Assembly: GCA_014529385.2 (NCBI GenBank)
Contig: CM043963.1
Coordinates: 69,840,912 to 69,904,911, forward strand
Origin: Adiantum capillus-veneris
Lineage: Eukaryota; Streptophyta; Polypodiopsida; Polypodiales; Pteridaceae
Length of the DNA: 64,000 nt
Reading direction: 5' to 3'
The translations under genes and the position numbers were made by a program. Below the pieces are notes generated by a model that ran no database searches, was not told where the DNA came from, and saw nothing but the letters and a program-made list of their open reading frames with translations. Numbering within the stretch: position 1 is the stretch's first letter; the number at the start of each line of letters is the position of its first letter. This document shows, one piece after another, positions 11,161-21,261 of this stretch.

Positions 11161-11850
11161 CAAGATCTCCCTAATAAAGTTTGTATGGGTGGTAGTAAAG
11201 CTAGACATTTGCTTTCAAACTATTCAGACTCCCAAAGTCCCAATGAGTTTCAGTTGTGGAAAAAGGTGTGTGACATTACCACCTACAAAGGTAATGAAGC
11301 AGCCCTAGGAATTAAGCGTGCTCGTGTATGGCAGTCTACTGATGATATTCTTCATCTTCTCGAAAAGGCAAAGCTAACCAATGATGAGATATCCACCCTA
11401 GAAATTCTCTCGGTTATCTATCAAAAGCTTCAAAATACTGGACTAGTTCTTAGTCTCAAGAAAATAGAGCTTTGTCAACCTCAGACTACTTTTTTGGGGG
11501 TGGAGATCTTCTCTGGATGTATCAAAATGCAGGAGCATGTTCTAAAGAAGTTATTAGAGTTTCCAGATTAACTGCAGGATCGTAAACAGGTTCAATCATT
11601 TGTAGGATGTCTGCAATGGATCGTGCCACAATACCCGCACTTGGCAAAGGATCTGCTACCCTTCAAGCAGCTGGAACGTAGCAAGGAATTCTTTTGGTGT
11701 GAAAATTTGTCTATGGCTATGCACACAATCAAGGACATTTTCCAAAAATTACCTCCTTTGCAAATCCCTACGCACAATCATATTATTGTATATTCAGACG
11801 CATCTGAAGAGGCATGGGGAGGAATACTATGTGAACAGGTGAAAAGCTAG
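11161..11850 (+). pseudogene. Chimeric caulimovirid fragment: unknown viral segment joined to RT/RNase H
   Basis: The first about 240 bp match 20,668-20,906 and encode an unidentified protein segment. At about 11,405 this switches abruptly to the C-terminal part of the reverse transcriptase and the start of RNase H, the same sequence as the minus-strand copy at 12,570-12,990 but in the opposite orientation. A stop follows the RT connection region (about 11,569-11,571) and the fragment ends after the first RNase H strand (VYSDAS). It is a rearranged, non-functional piece. The junction with the Ty3 leader at 11,160 is abrupt. Confidence 0.75.
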
Positions 11851-12239
11851 ATGGTAGACTCGTGAGTGGTCTATAGGAGAGAAACTTATGCGCTCTGGAT
11901 GAAAGGTGCCTCCTCCTTTGAGTTCTCTCTTCTTTATAGTAGAGGAGTGCGGATGGCTTCCAACATACGCAAATGCGTGGTAGGTGTAGGTAGGTGTAGG
12001 TAGGTGCAGGTGTCACTTTTCAAGGTGTCTAGCATATGAAAATGTCTTTAGAGATAGTGCTTGGTAAGAGCGCTTGTTACTTTACAGGGTGTCCAACACA
12101 TGTTGGTTGCTTTGTAGAGTAAACATCTCTTTACAGGTGTCGATGAGTGCAGGTATATATACAAAAAGTATAGTATCTTTTGCGTTACAGCTGAGCTTGA
12201 ATCCATTTTTTCTCAGAAAGTGGAATGTGACGTCATGGC
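11851..12239 (-). promoter_or_regulatory. Caulimovirid intergenic region with pregenomic promoter-like elements
   Basis: Directly after the RNase H stop, on the minus strand, comes TGACGTCA (12,228-12,235), containing the TGACG core of the as-1 element known from caulimovirid full-length promoters. A TATATATA box follows about 75 bp downstream (around 12,153-12,162). This is the expected order of a pararetrovirus intergenic promoter downstream of the RT gene. A short tandem GGTAGGTGTA repeat lies at 11,979-12,012. Function is inferred from motif order only. Confidence 0.6.
11979..12012. repeat. Short tandem repeat, 10-bp unit GGTAGGTGTA
   Basis: About three and a half copies of GGTAGGTGTA, the last with a G-to-C change, lie within the viral intergenic region. 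Confidence 0.85.
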
Positions 12240-12911
12240 TTAGGTAGATTTGACACGTGATAATAAATCGGCAATATTATTTGGGCACCCAAGCACATAT
12301 TCATAAGTCACATCAAAATGACTTAACTTGTAAGCCCATCTGTAGATGCGAGCATTTCCCACATTTCCTGCATTCTTTTCTTGAAGGAATTTATCAAAAT
12401 GTTTTAAATCACTTCGTAGGGTGAATGGCACTCCTAATAAAAATAATCGAAATGATAGCACAGCATTCACTCCAGCTAGCAGTTCTCTTTGGATTGAATG
12501 ATACCGTTGCTCAGCATCTTTGAATCTTCCAGAAGCCCATCTACAAATGATAGGTGTATCATTCACCTGTTCACATAGTATTCCTTCCCATGCCTCTTCA
12601 AATGCGTCTGAATATACAATAATATGATTGTGCGTAGGGATTTGCAAAGGAGGTAATTTCTGGCAAATGTCCTTGATTGTGTGCACAGCCATAGACAAAT
12701 TTTCAGACCAAAAGAATTCCTTGTTACGTTCCAGCTGCTTGAAGGGTAGCAGATCCTTTGCCAAGTGCGGGTATTGTGGCGCGATCCATTGCAGACATCC
12801 TACAAATGATTGAACTTGTTTACGATCCTGCAGTTGATCTGGAAACTCTAATAACTTCTTTAGAACATGCTCCTGCATTTTGATACATCCAGAGAAGATC
12901 TCCACCCCCAA
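12240..12911 (-). pseudogene. Caulimovirid RT C-terminus and RNase H domain (endogenous)
   Basis: This is the C-terminal part of the pararetroviral polyprotein that copies pregenomic RNA into DNA and removes the RNA strand. The reading frame has the RT connection region, then RNase H. The acidic residue of the first strand is in VYSDAF, the RNase H helix is at QRELLAG, the next acidic residue is in LRSDLKHF, and the frame ends with the typical tail CPNNIADLLSR. It terminates at TAA near 12,240 just before the promoter-like region. A stop near 12,921 separates it from the upstream RT part. It is an old integrated copy with inactivating changes. Confidence 0.85.
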
Positions 12912-12920
12912 AAAAGTAGT

Positions 12921-13308
12921 CTAAGGTTGACAAAGCTCCATTTTCTTGAGACTAAGAACTAGTCCAGTATTTTGAAGCTTTTGCACAAACCGCTTAAGAT
13001 GTTTGATATGGCTTTCAACATCCTTAGAGTAGACCAAGATATCATCAATATACAGCAGTAAGAATTCCTTGCAATATGAGAAAAGAACCTCAATTCTTTC
13101 TTGGCAGAGTGAGGGAGCAGGCTTTAGTCCCATGGGTAAAACTGTCCATTCAAACATTCCATGGGGGACAACAAAACTAGTTTTGTATCGATCAGCAGGT
13201 CTGATCTTAAATTGCCAAAATCCACTCTTTAAATAAAATTTGGAGAATACTTGACCGTCCTTGATTCGGCGGAGCAGATCATCCTTTAGTGGTAAAGGAA
13301 AACGTTTG
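12921..13308 (-). pseudogene. Caulimovirid reverse transcriptase, catalytic core (endogenous)
   Basis: The reading frame contains the polymerase fingers/palm region, with the conserved LPMGLKPAPS turn and the catalytic YIDDILVYS motif (about 13,030-13,056). It is preceded by the substrate-binding region ending at SFVVPHGMFEW. The frame is broken from the upstream N-terminal RT part by the solo LTR at 13,309-13,575 and from the downstream part by a stop. The most similar known proteins would be caulimovirid polymerases, judged by the motifs and the neighbouring movement and coat genes. Confidence 0.85.
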
Positions 13309-13575
13309 TGTTACGGCATAAGCCGGTGTGTGCCATATGTTGCACCTTGGGCATATTGGATGGTCTTGAACCATAGAGGGGATGCCAAGGGGTGTGGCGC
13401 ATGAGGAGCGAGGGAACACTACAAACCTATAAGAATGGGCTCTTATACCCTTTGTAATCATCAAGCTTTCATCAATCTAATCAGTTATGGCGGTGGACGT
13501 TAATCTCTTTCTCTCTATGTGAGAATCTCTCTCTCTCTCTCCTCTTCTCTGTAGAGGGCTCTTCCCCCTCTAACA
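13309..13575. mobile_element. 267-bp solo LTR with 5-bp target duplication
   Basis: The insert starts TGTTA and ends TAACA, the expected inverted termini of an LTR. It is flanked on both sides by the direct repeat GTTTG (13,304-13,308 and 13,576-13,580). It interrupts the RT reading frame of the endogenous caulimovirid. It has no coding capacity and contains CT-rich stretches and a TATAAGA-like motif. The size suggests a TRIM or a small LTR family. It inserted after viral integration and left one LTR, presumably by LTR-LTR recombination. Confidence 0.88.
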
Positions 13576-13765
13576 GTTTGGCCTCTAGCCAGTCATTGAT
13601 TGGTTTATAATTAATGACTAGCCTTTTCTTCCCTCTCTTTTGCTCTGAATGATTATTTACATAAAACGCTTGACAAGCAAAAGCATTATTAGAGGGAACA
13701 ATCAAACCAGTTTGCAAGAGTTGATCAATTTCTTCCTTGCATAGCTTTGTGTCTTCCAGAGACAT
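13576..13765 (-). pseudogene. Caulimovirid RT N-terminal part (endogenous)
   Basis: The frame encodes the beginning of the RT domain, with the KRLVINYKPIND motif that precedes the polymerase fingers, and a short segment linking it to the protease. It is separated from the catalytic core by the solo LTR. The annotated frame continues artificially into the LTR. Confidence 0.8.
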
Positions 13766-13782
13766 TCTTGGGTGAGTAGCTT

Positions 13783-14345
13783 TTAATCCTGCGGGTTGTG
13801 GGGTACCTGGCAGTGAGACCCAGTATTCTTCTTTGTCCAGAAGGCTAAGGGGTTTTCACTAGTTTGCTTAGCCAACTGATTAGCAAGTGATTGAAGCTCA
13901 GAATGATGTTTTAGTTTTTTGGCCTCAAACCATGCCAAAAAACGTTCATTTCTGTGAGGATTAGGGAGTGTTGGAATTACTCCCCCCAGTAGAAGAGCTC
14001 CCCGAGCTTTAGTAAGAACTGTGTAGGGCTTAGCATCAAGGCGAAAGCTGATAGAAAGATCAGGATTTACCGTGTAGGGCGTGAGCTGAGATATGATATC
14101 AGCACCAAGAGTAAGGTCAGTGTTAGGATGAGGATGAAGATAGAGAGTGACCTGCATCTTAGCATGGCCCAAAGCCAATTTACACATGAAAATTGTAGAA
14201 ATGCACCCACGAGTGTTGTTGGCATAAGAAACAGTAATGCCATGAGAAAGCTTGGTTACCAAATGTTGAGGAACCAAAGCTTGGTTGATGTAGGAAACAA
14301 CAGACCCTGAATCCCATAAAGCATCAAGTCGGAAAGATTGCTCAG
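13783..14345 (-). pseudogene. Caulimovirid aspartic protease (endogenous)
   Basis: A DSG active-site triad is visible near 14,305 (LWDSGSVVSY), slightly upstream of the longest ATG frame (14,277). A hydrophobic strand follows, and the second family signature is at LGADIISQL. In caulimovirids this protease processes the coat and polymerase polyproteins. It sits directly before the RT domain, as expected. A stop or frame change separates it from the RT start near 13,775. Confidence 0.75.
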
Positions 14346-14395
14346 CTATGAATTTGATCCAAGCTTCAGAGTAGAAAACTCTATTGTACTTGGGA

Positions 14396-14845
14396 TCAAA
14401 AATTGATGATACTACAGCTGTTTATGGGCTGAGGAGGAATCCAATCGGTAGGGGCTTCATTGGCAATATCGGTCATAGCGACTACATCAGACAGATGGTT
14501 AGCGAATTCATAAACATGATCAATCTTTGTTTCTAGAGTAGCTAATTGGATTTCAACAGAACGAATCTGATTTTGTAGTTGATCACATTTAGCATGTACC
14601 TCCTGTATAGCTTGGAGAATAGCTTGATCATTCTTGCTACAAATCTGAATATACTCACAAGCTTCAGTTAGAGGATGATCTCTAGCGGTAGAGTCTTCAG
14701 GTATATCTTCATCAAGTTGTACTGCTGATGGATTCTGAGGATATCTTTCTTGATGTCTACTTGTTTCTTTATTGGGAAAAAAACGAGTAGAAGCAGCTTC
14801 TCTTCTTTGATGAGTTGTGGCAGATTCTCTGTTATGATTCATCAT
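14396..14845 (-). pseudogene. Coiled-coil viral protein segment, virion-associated-like (endogenous)
   Basis: The 149-codon frame has an N-terminal basic, His/Arg-rich part and, from about residue 70, a heptad-rich coiled coil (QAIQEVHAKCDQLQNQIRSV region). It lies between the coat protein and the protease. Caulimovirids encode a small coiled-coil virion-associated protein, which makes this the likeliest role. Position and coiled coil are the only evidence, and it could instead be a linker of the polyprotein. Confidence 0.5.
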
Positions 14846-14884
14846 CCTTCGCCAATCTTCCCTCAGGGCAATAGCAGGGGCATC

Positions 14885-15736
14885 TTAAACCATATCTCTA
14901 AATAGAGGTAAAGGTCGATATCGCTGCTGCTCTTTGCGGGACAGATCAAGCTTGAGCGGAGGATACTTATTTCTCCATTCTTCCAATTCCTCGGATGAAC
15001 TAGAACTGGACCCTGGGCTAGATGATTGTTGCTTCTTTTGCCTAGGAAAGGAAAAGGGTTTCCTTACCATATTCTGCATTCGAGGCTCGCTATCGTCAGA
15101 GAAAACAGGTTCCCCTGGAATCTCTGAAGTAGATGAACTTTCAGAAGAATCTGAAGTAGATTCTTCATCAACATCAAAATCAATGTACTCAGCAATAGGG
15201 AAGTCCTTCTGCAAAGTATTACAGTAGATTACCTCATATTCGTAGCGATCCTTTAGGACGGCATTCCCAAATTTCTTTTTTCTTTTTGGACATTCATGAG
15301 TGATATGTCTTGGCTTGTTGCAGATGTAGCACTTCACTTGCCTTCGTTTGTCTTTACTCAATTTCCTTTTTCTGCGAACCACTTTGTATTTCGTGCCAAA
15401 TTTATTTCTGCGAGCTTTGACTTTACAGTTGCATTCTTTGGTTGGTCTGCATCCAAAGGCATTAGCTTTTGTTTCCTTTTCACAAAAACTTGTATTGAAT
15501 CCTTTTACTTTCTTTATTTCTTTCCTTACTCTTATTCTAGCACATTCTAAGTCAGTGACTTCATCAATGAATGAATTTATGTGTGCTAGAGAAAGATTTT
15601 CATCTACATGCAAACCTGCAGTTTTAATCCTTTCTTTAATCAAATTAGAGAAAGGCTCGGGGAAAGAATTCAGGTAGTATTGTTTGTACTCTGTTTTGAA
15701 ATAACCTCCAGGGAAATGATACATTAGCTGTGTCAT
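14885..15736 (-). pseudogene. Caulimovirid coat protein, C-terminal half with zinc knuckle (endogenous)
   Basis: The frame carries an alpha-helical capsid segment, then a strongly basic stretch. Next is a CCHC knuckle CYICNKPRHITHEC (CX2CX4HX4C, near 15,290-15,330), and an acidic, Ser-rich C-terminus with a run of serines. This order (capsid core, basic region, zinc knuckle, acidic tail) is that of caulimovirid coat proteins, which package viral nucleic acid. It is separated from the N-terminal coat segment (15,827-16,108) by stops between 15,737 and 15,826. Confidence 0.8.
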
Positions 15737-15826
15737 ATGCTGCTAATATTTCTTGACCTGGGTCAAATCACAGAGTCTACTTCTGAAGAAATCTTCCTTA
15801 TTGCGCTCCTGTATCTTATTGGTGGA

Positions 15827-16318
15827 TCATAAAAACTGCATAACTAGAGCTGCAAAAAACAGTGAAATTACATTGTCGAAATTCTCTCGTCCTTCAGGCC
15901 CACCTTGCATGATGTAGGCTTTACTGTCCGGACTGAGATCATCCCACCAGGCTCTTAACATTCCCTGAAAACCGGCTATAATCATGGACACAGATTGCCT
16001 CTGTGTTAGATCTTTATAATTGATTCCATAGTGGGATGAGTTGTAGATGAATTCGAACACTTTCCGAATCTGCTCCTGGGAAAGACCGTCAATATCAAGT
16101 ATGGTCATATCTCCGATCTTTGTGACTCACTTTAAATTTGAGGATGTGGATGAAGGGTATTCAACCTTGACTCCTTCAGTTTCCATTTTGACAGGATTTA
16201 TTATCCTATCTTCTTCATCAAAAGAGAGCAGATATTCTGAGCTGATTACTGACTCATCATCAGAGGAGGCTTCTAGAATAGGAAATATTTGGGGTAACAA
16301 CACATCTAGCTCATCCAA
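15827..16318 (-). pseudogene. Caulimovirid coat protein, N-terminal part (endogenous)
   Basis: An acidic N-terminal segment (16,318-16,127, rich in Glu/Asp/Ser) is followed after a stop by a helical capsid segment (16,108-15,827, containing GMLRAWWDDLSP). The same arrangement is duplicated as a direct repeat at 19,577-20,068. An acidic leader before the capsid core is common in caulimovirid coat precursors. In-frame stops make it non-functional. Confidence 0.7.
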
Positions 16319-17040
16319 TTATTCTTCTTGATATTCCACACATGCGTCATCATGAAATACTGTCCACTCACTATCCTCTGGTAGGATAGTTCTGACAACT
16401 TCTCCTTGTTGTTGCCTCTGTTCCCAAGTCTCGACTTGAGCATTAACCCCCTATCTAATATTGGGATTAAACCCAATATCAGGGTTAAACCCATCCTCTA
16501 GATCTTCTCGGGCAAACGATGACATGTTTGCAGGCAGCTGGGTTACTATTTCGATGGTGGGTTCATGTAGAACAGCTGAAAACATTCTTGGGAAATTCTT
16601 GTCACTGGATTGATTGTCGTACTGAATCAATTGTACAGGCTGCAGAGGTTTTTCTTCCTTTCCTTCCTTTTTATCTTTCATGTCTTGATATATTACCCCC
16701 CGGGGAAAAGAAGTAAGCAAAGAAAGTTTATGGAGTACCTGATACTACAGAGCAACAAGTTCTTTCAGAGCATTAGTGTGCCAATTTGAAGAGGACTCCA
16801 AAGGTTGTAGCCTGGTAGTAAGTGAAGGCACAATATATGGCATACTATGAGACAAATCTTTATCATGGATGTCCTTAGCATTCAAGATATCAATACCATT
16901 AGCAACATAGGCAGACGCCACGATGCGATTACATAACTTGCACCGAAATAAACCTTCTAAATCTTTGTAGCTTTCGGGGTGAAGATAGGCTAGAGACGGT
17001 GGTAACCGTATGGCTGCATGAGATTCGACAGAGCTTGAAG
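16306..17040 (-). pseudogene. Viral region between movement and coat proteins, broken
   Basis: Fragmented minus-strand frames (89 and 62 codons, plus coding-looking sequence from 17,040 to 16,730) link the movement protein to the coat protein. One contains a short repeat, GFNPDIGFNPNIR. I do not recognise a domain. The same region recurs in opposite orientation at about 19,000-19,545. It could be the end of a movement-protein polyprotein. Confidence 0.5.
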
Positions 17041-17053
17041 AAGCGGCATAGTA

Positions 17054-17929
17054 CTAGAGTTTAGCTAGTACAGCATCTAATTGCTTCCTTGACTTTGAGC
17101 GGCCCAGTATCTTGTACTGGTCTGAAGATCCAAGCCTTTGCACTTGTAGAGGAGAAGGGGCAGTGACTTCATTTAAACGAGTTTTAGAAATATCTAACTG
17201 CCATTCATCAGGGAATTTAACTTGCCAGGCAACCATTTCAGGTAAGGTGCCCTGAGTGGTCTCATCTACCTTCATGACAATATTTTGTCCCTTGACTAGA
17301 GATGCATCTTCCTTCAGATACCCAGAATTGTATATAGAGGGTAAACATGTGTTTACGGTTCGAATGATCATGCGATATGCAATCTGGAGATGATCAGAAC
17401 TATGCTTAAGATCTAAACCATGGGTTTTGATCAATAGAGACACAATCTCATCAAAGTATTTGTCCGTCAAACTACAAGGGAAATTAGGAAAACATTCTAT
17501 ATAGATGGGTCCATTTGACAGGCTTCCCTGTAGGACACTTATAGTCTGGTCTGCCAGATTCTTATGTCGAGTGTCCAAGAGTGCTCCAATGCATGAGGCA
17601 TTCAAACCTTTATGGAACAAAGGGATTATGCCTATAGCTATATATCCTATATGCATAAACTGATGACCTTTCTTCAAGGCCTTTTGCGTGAACTCAGAAA
17701 GATCTTCAAAGAGATGGATAATATGGTTATCTGTCTCACTATCTCTTACAGTAAGCTTTCCATGTGTTTCATGATACATGGTACTAGCAGAGAGGGCAAA
17801 AGCCTTATGATGTTTATAGATTTGAGCAGAAGAGACCTTTGGTAAGCTCCACTTTCCAGAGGGATTAGCTTGATCGAATTCAATATGATCAGAAAGCAAC
17901 TTCTGAAAGGAAGAGATGATCATAGCCAT
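17054..17929 (-). CDS. Caulimovirid movement protein, 30K superfamily (endogenous)
   Basis: This uninterrupted 291-codon frame is the best-preserved viral gene in the window. Its centre has the 30K-superfamily signature of caulimovirids: a hydrophobic strand HIGYIAIGIIPLF, then GALLDTRHKN and GPIYIECFPNF. Such proteins modify plasmodesmata so the virus can pass between cells. It is the first gene after the tRNA-Met primer site at 18,185-18,197. A 5' portion of the gene is present again, inverted, at 18,461-18,924. An intact frame does not show that the locus is active, since the rest of the copy is broken. Confidence 0.88.
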   Translation of the reverse strand: MAMIISSFQKLLSDHIEFDQANPSGKWSLPKVSSAQIYKHHKAFALSASTMYHETHGKLTVRDSETDNHIIHLFEDLSEFTQKALKKGHQFMHIGYIAIGIIPLFHKGLNASCIGALLDTRHKNLADQTISVLQGSLSNGPIYIECFPNFPCSLTDKYFDEIVSLLIKTHGLDLKHSSDHLQIAYRMIIRTVNTCLPSIYNSGYLKEDASLVKGQNIVMKVDETTQGTLPEMVAWQVKFPDEWQLDISKTRLNEVTAPSPLQVQRLGSSDQYKILGRSKSRKQLDAVLAKL

Positions 17930-18184
17930 AATGATAGAGGTTAGAGCGGTATGTAGTCACTGGTGGTTGAGCTTGATTAGAGTACGAAGGTGCAGCGCAC
18001 CTGGTAGTGAACTTGATTGGAAGGTATAAGGAGCTGTCAGCGTCTATGTTTGAGCGGCACCAAGCCTAGCGACGACAACTAAAACAGCTAAGGGCTTCCA
18101 ATTTCACTAATATGAGGGTACTCGTTAATTAGCTTCAACAGTTACCACTGGCTATCATAAAGCATTCAAAACCCTCTAAGACTT

Positions 18185-18197
18185 GGCTCTGATACCA
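18185..18197 (-). promoter_or_regulatory. tRNA-Met(initiator) primer-binding site of the caulimovirid
   Basis: On the minus strand the sequence reads TGGTATCAGAGCC, complementary to the 3' end of plant initiator tRNA-Met, which primes minus-strand synthesis in caulimovirids. It lies about 260 bp upstream of the movement protein start, so it marks the origin of the circular viral map. Confidence 0.9.
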
Positions 18198-18460
18198 ATT
18201 TAGAACAGGATTCCGGTAATACAGATAGACAAGACTTGAGATATACAGATAGACAAGACTTGGGAGCGGTACACGAGATATACAAGAACCAGTAGTTGAT
18301 TTATCATAGAAAGCAAATACACAAAGTTATGAAAGCCTTGACATAGACGCTGTCAGCTCCTTATACCTTCCAATCAAGTTCACTACCAGGTGCGTTGCAC
18401 CTTCGTACTCTAATCAAGCTCAACCACCAGTGACTACATACCGCTCTAACCTCTATCATT

Positions 18461-18924
18461 ATGGCTATGATCATCTCTTCCTTTAAGAAGTTGCTTTTTG
18501 ATCATATCGAATTCGACGAAGCTAATCCCTCTGGAAAGTGGAGCTTACCAAAGGTATCTTCTACTCAAATCTATAAACATCATAAGGCTTTTGCCCTCTC
18601 TGCTAGTACCATGTATCATGAAACACATGGAAAGATTGCCGTAAGAGACAGTGAGACAGATAACCATATTATCCATCTCTTTGAAGAGCTTTCTGAGTTT
18701 AGGCAAAAGGCCTTGAAGAAAGGTCATCAGTTTATGCATATAGGATATATAGCTATAGGCATAATCCCTTTGTTCCGTAAAGGCTTGAATGTCTCATGCA
18801 TTGGAGCACTCTTGGACACTCGACATAAGAATCTGGCAGACTAGACTATAAGTTTCCTACAGGGAAGCCTATCAAACGGACCCATCTATATAGAATGTTT
18901 TCCTAATTTCCCTTGTAGTTTGAC
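18461..18924 (+). pseudogene. Truncated movement-protein copy (endogenous)
   Basis: The plus-strand copy of the movement protein is 127 codons before a stop (TAG at 18,842), then homologous sequence runs to 18,924. There it is joined to about 30 bp from the protease region (matching 14,019-14,047). Only the 5' half of the gene is present. Confidence 0.85.
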
Positions 18925-19552
18925 TGTGTAGGGCTTAGCATCAAGGCAAAAGCTTGTAACAGTGAGACAGATACAACTGTTCCTAAGATTCAGAAGGTTT
19001 ATTTCGGTGCAAGTTATGTAATCTCATCATGGCGTCTGACTATGTTGCTAATGGTATTGATATCTTGAATGCTAAGGACATCCATGATAAAGATTTGTCT
19101 AATAGTATGCCATATATTGTGCCTTCGAAGACCTACTACCAGGATACAACCTTTGGAGTCCTCTTCAAATTGGCACACTAATGCTCTGAAAGAACTTGCT
19201 GCTCTACAGTATCAAGTACTCCATAAACTTTCTTTGCTTACTTCTTTTCCCCGGGGGGAAATATATCAAGACATGAAAGATAAAAAGGAAGGAAAGGAAG
19301 AAAAACCTTTGCAGCCTGTACAATTGATTTAGTACGACAATCAATCCAGTGACAAGATTTCCCAAGAATGTTTTCAGCTGTTCTACATGAACCCACCATC
19401 GAAACAGTAACCCAGTTGCCTGCAAACATGTCACCGTTTGCCCTAGAAGATCTAGAGGATGGGTTTAACCCTGATATTGGGTTTAATCCCAATATTAGAT
19501 GGGGGATTAATGCTCAAGTCCAGACTTGGGACAGAGGCAACAAAAAGGAGAA
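18925..19552 (+). pseudogene. Rearranged viral inter-gene segment, plus strand
   Basis: After a short protease-derived patch, this segment matches the region between movement and coat proteins (about 16,440-16,980) in opposite orientation, with internal losses and several stops. It ends at 19,552, where the orientation switches again. Confidence 0.7.
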
Positions 19553-20354
19553 GCGCTCTTGTATCTTATTGGTGGATCATAAAAACTGCATAACTAGAGC
19601 TGCAAAAAACAGTGAAATTACATTGTCGAAATTCTCTCGTCCTTCAGGCCCACCTTGCATGATGTAGGCTTTACTGTCCGGACTGAGATCATCCCACCAG
19701 GCTCTTAACATTCCCTGAAAACCGGCTATAATCATGGACACAGATTGCCTCTGTGTTAGATCTTTATAATTGATTCCATAGTGGGATGAGTTGTAGATGA
19801 ATTCGAACACTTTCCAAATCTGCTCCTGGGAAAGACCGTCAATATCAAGTATGGTCATATCTCCGATCTTTGTGACTCACTTTAAATTTGAGGATGTGGA
19901 TGAAGGGTATTCAACCTTGACTCCTTCAGTTTCCATTTTGACAGGATTTATTATCCTATCTTCTTCATCAAAAGAGAGCAGATATTCTGAGCTGATTACT
20001 GACTCATCATCAGAGGAGGCTTCTAGAATAGGAAATATTTGGGGTAACAACACATCTAGCTCATCCAATTATTCTTCTTGATATTCCACACATGCGTCAT
20101 CATGAAATACTGTCCACTCACTATCCTCTGGTAGGATAGTTCTGACAACTTCTCCTTGTTGTTGCCTCTGTTCCCAAGTCTGGACTTGAGCATTAACCCC
20201 CCATCTAATATTGGGATTAAACCTAATATCAGGGTTAAACGAATCCTCTAGATCTTCTAGGGAAAACGGGGACATGTTTGCAAGCAGCTGGGTTACTGTT
20301 TCGATGGTGGGTTCATGTAGAACAACTGAAAACATTCTTGGGAAATTCTTGTCA
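19553..20354 (-). repeat. Direct repeat of the viral coat-protein region
   Basis: This matches 15,803-16,604 at a constant offset of 3,750 bp with very few differences. It carries the coat N-terminal frames at 19,577-19,858 and 19,877-20,068. Near-identity and lack of indels suggest a recent segmental duplication, or two closely related viral inserts. Confidence 0.9.
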
Positions 20355-21100
20355 ACAAGCAGTGTATAAAGCACTAAAACAATGGTTTCAAGGTATCCTC
20401 AGTTGTGACCAACAAGTACCTCCTAATCGAAACATGGATGTTCCAAATTGGGATCCTATTCTTTCAATACCACTGATAAATGTGCGTGTGCACCCTTCAT
20501 GTCCGTCTACAAATTCTTGACAAGTTGCTTATGCTCCATATTAATTACGATTAGAGCCTACATAAAGAAGAGAAGAGTGTATAGAACTAGAATCTATTCT
20601 ATCGAATGTTGGTCTACATGGGGGTGTAGTTGAGGTATCAAAAGACAAGAAGGCGTCTGGAAGTACACAAGATCTCCCTAATAAAGTTTGTATGGGTGGT
20701 AGTAAAGCTAGACATTTGATTTCAAACTATTCAGACTCCCAAAGTCCCAATGAGTTTCAGTTGTGGAAAAAGGTGTGTGACATTACCACCTACAAAGGTA
20801 ATGAAGCAGCCCTAGGAATTAAGCGTGCTCGTGTATGGCAATCCTGATGATATTCTTCATCTTCTCGAAAAGGCAAAGCTAACCGATGATGAGATATCCA
20901 CGCTAAAGTTTGTAATCAATAGTTTTATAGCACAAATGGTGGATGCTTGGGGGGAGACACACATAACACATTACATGGTGTGTTGCACATTTGATATTTT
21001 CAATCAAATTACATCTGTATGCGAAACTACATTGTCATGCAAAGTGATTTGTAAAGGCGACAATTATTAGTCCCATGGCTCAAGTTTCATCCATTTTGGA
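20355..21100 (+). pseudogene. Unidentified, probably viral coding segment
   Basis: From 20,357 a plus-strand frame with several stops encodes a protein-like sequence (AVYKALKQWFQGIL...). From 20,668 to 20,906 it equals the first part of the chimeric fragment at 11,161-11,402. Because that piece occurs twice, each time next to caulimovirid sequence, a viral ORF of unknown function is likely. It does not resemble the movement, coat or polymerase genes. The last about 190 bp are featureless. Confidence 0.4.
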
Positions 21101-21161
21101 GTCTTTTTTAATTTTTAGTGATTTTATTGAGTTTTTAAAAATTTTAAAAAGTTTTAAGTAC

Positions 21162-21169
21162 TATATAAG
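21162..21169 (+). promoter_or_regulatory. TATA box upstream of the histone H3-like gene
   Basis: TATATAAG stands about 95 bp upstream of the first ATG (21,262) in an AT-rich region, a position fitting a plant core promoter. Confidence 0.5.
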
Positions 21170-21261
21170 TCAAAACTCACAACTCAAAGTTCATTTCTTC
21201 TTTGCACATTTTCGAAGATCCTCTCAAGCCCAAACGTACACGCACTCATATCTTGCACAAT

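Larger units (their letters stand above)
17466..18924. repeat. Head-to-head inverted repeat of the viral 5' end
   Basis: The arms are 17,466-18,049 and 18,341-18,924, about 584 bp each, highly similar and in opposite orientation. They cover the start of the movement protein and its leader. The roughly 290-bp spacer holds the primer site and a duplicated 24-bp unit (ATACAGATAGACAAGACTTG...) at about 18,219-18,262. The arrangement implies joining of two viral molecules head to head during or after integration. Confidence 0.85.

Noticed and set aside
18185-18197. tRNA-Met gene
   Set aside because: Only the 3'-end complement is present; it is a primer-binding site, not a tRNA gene. No complete tRNA or rRNA gene was seen in the window.
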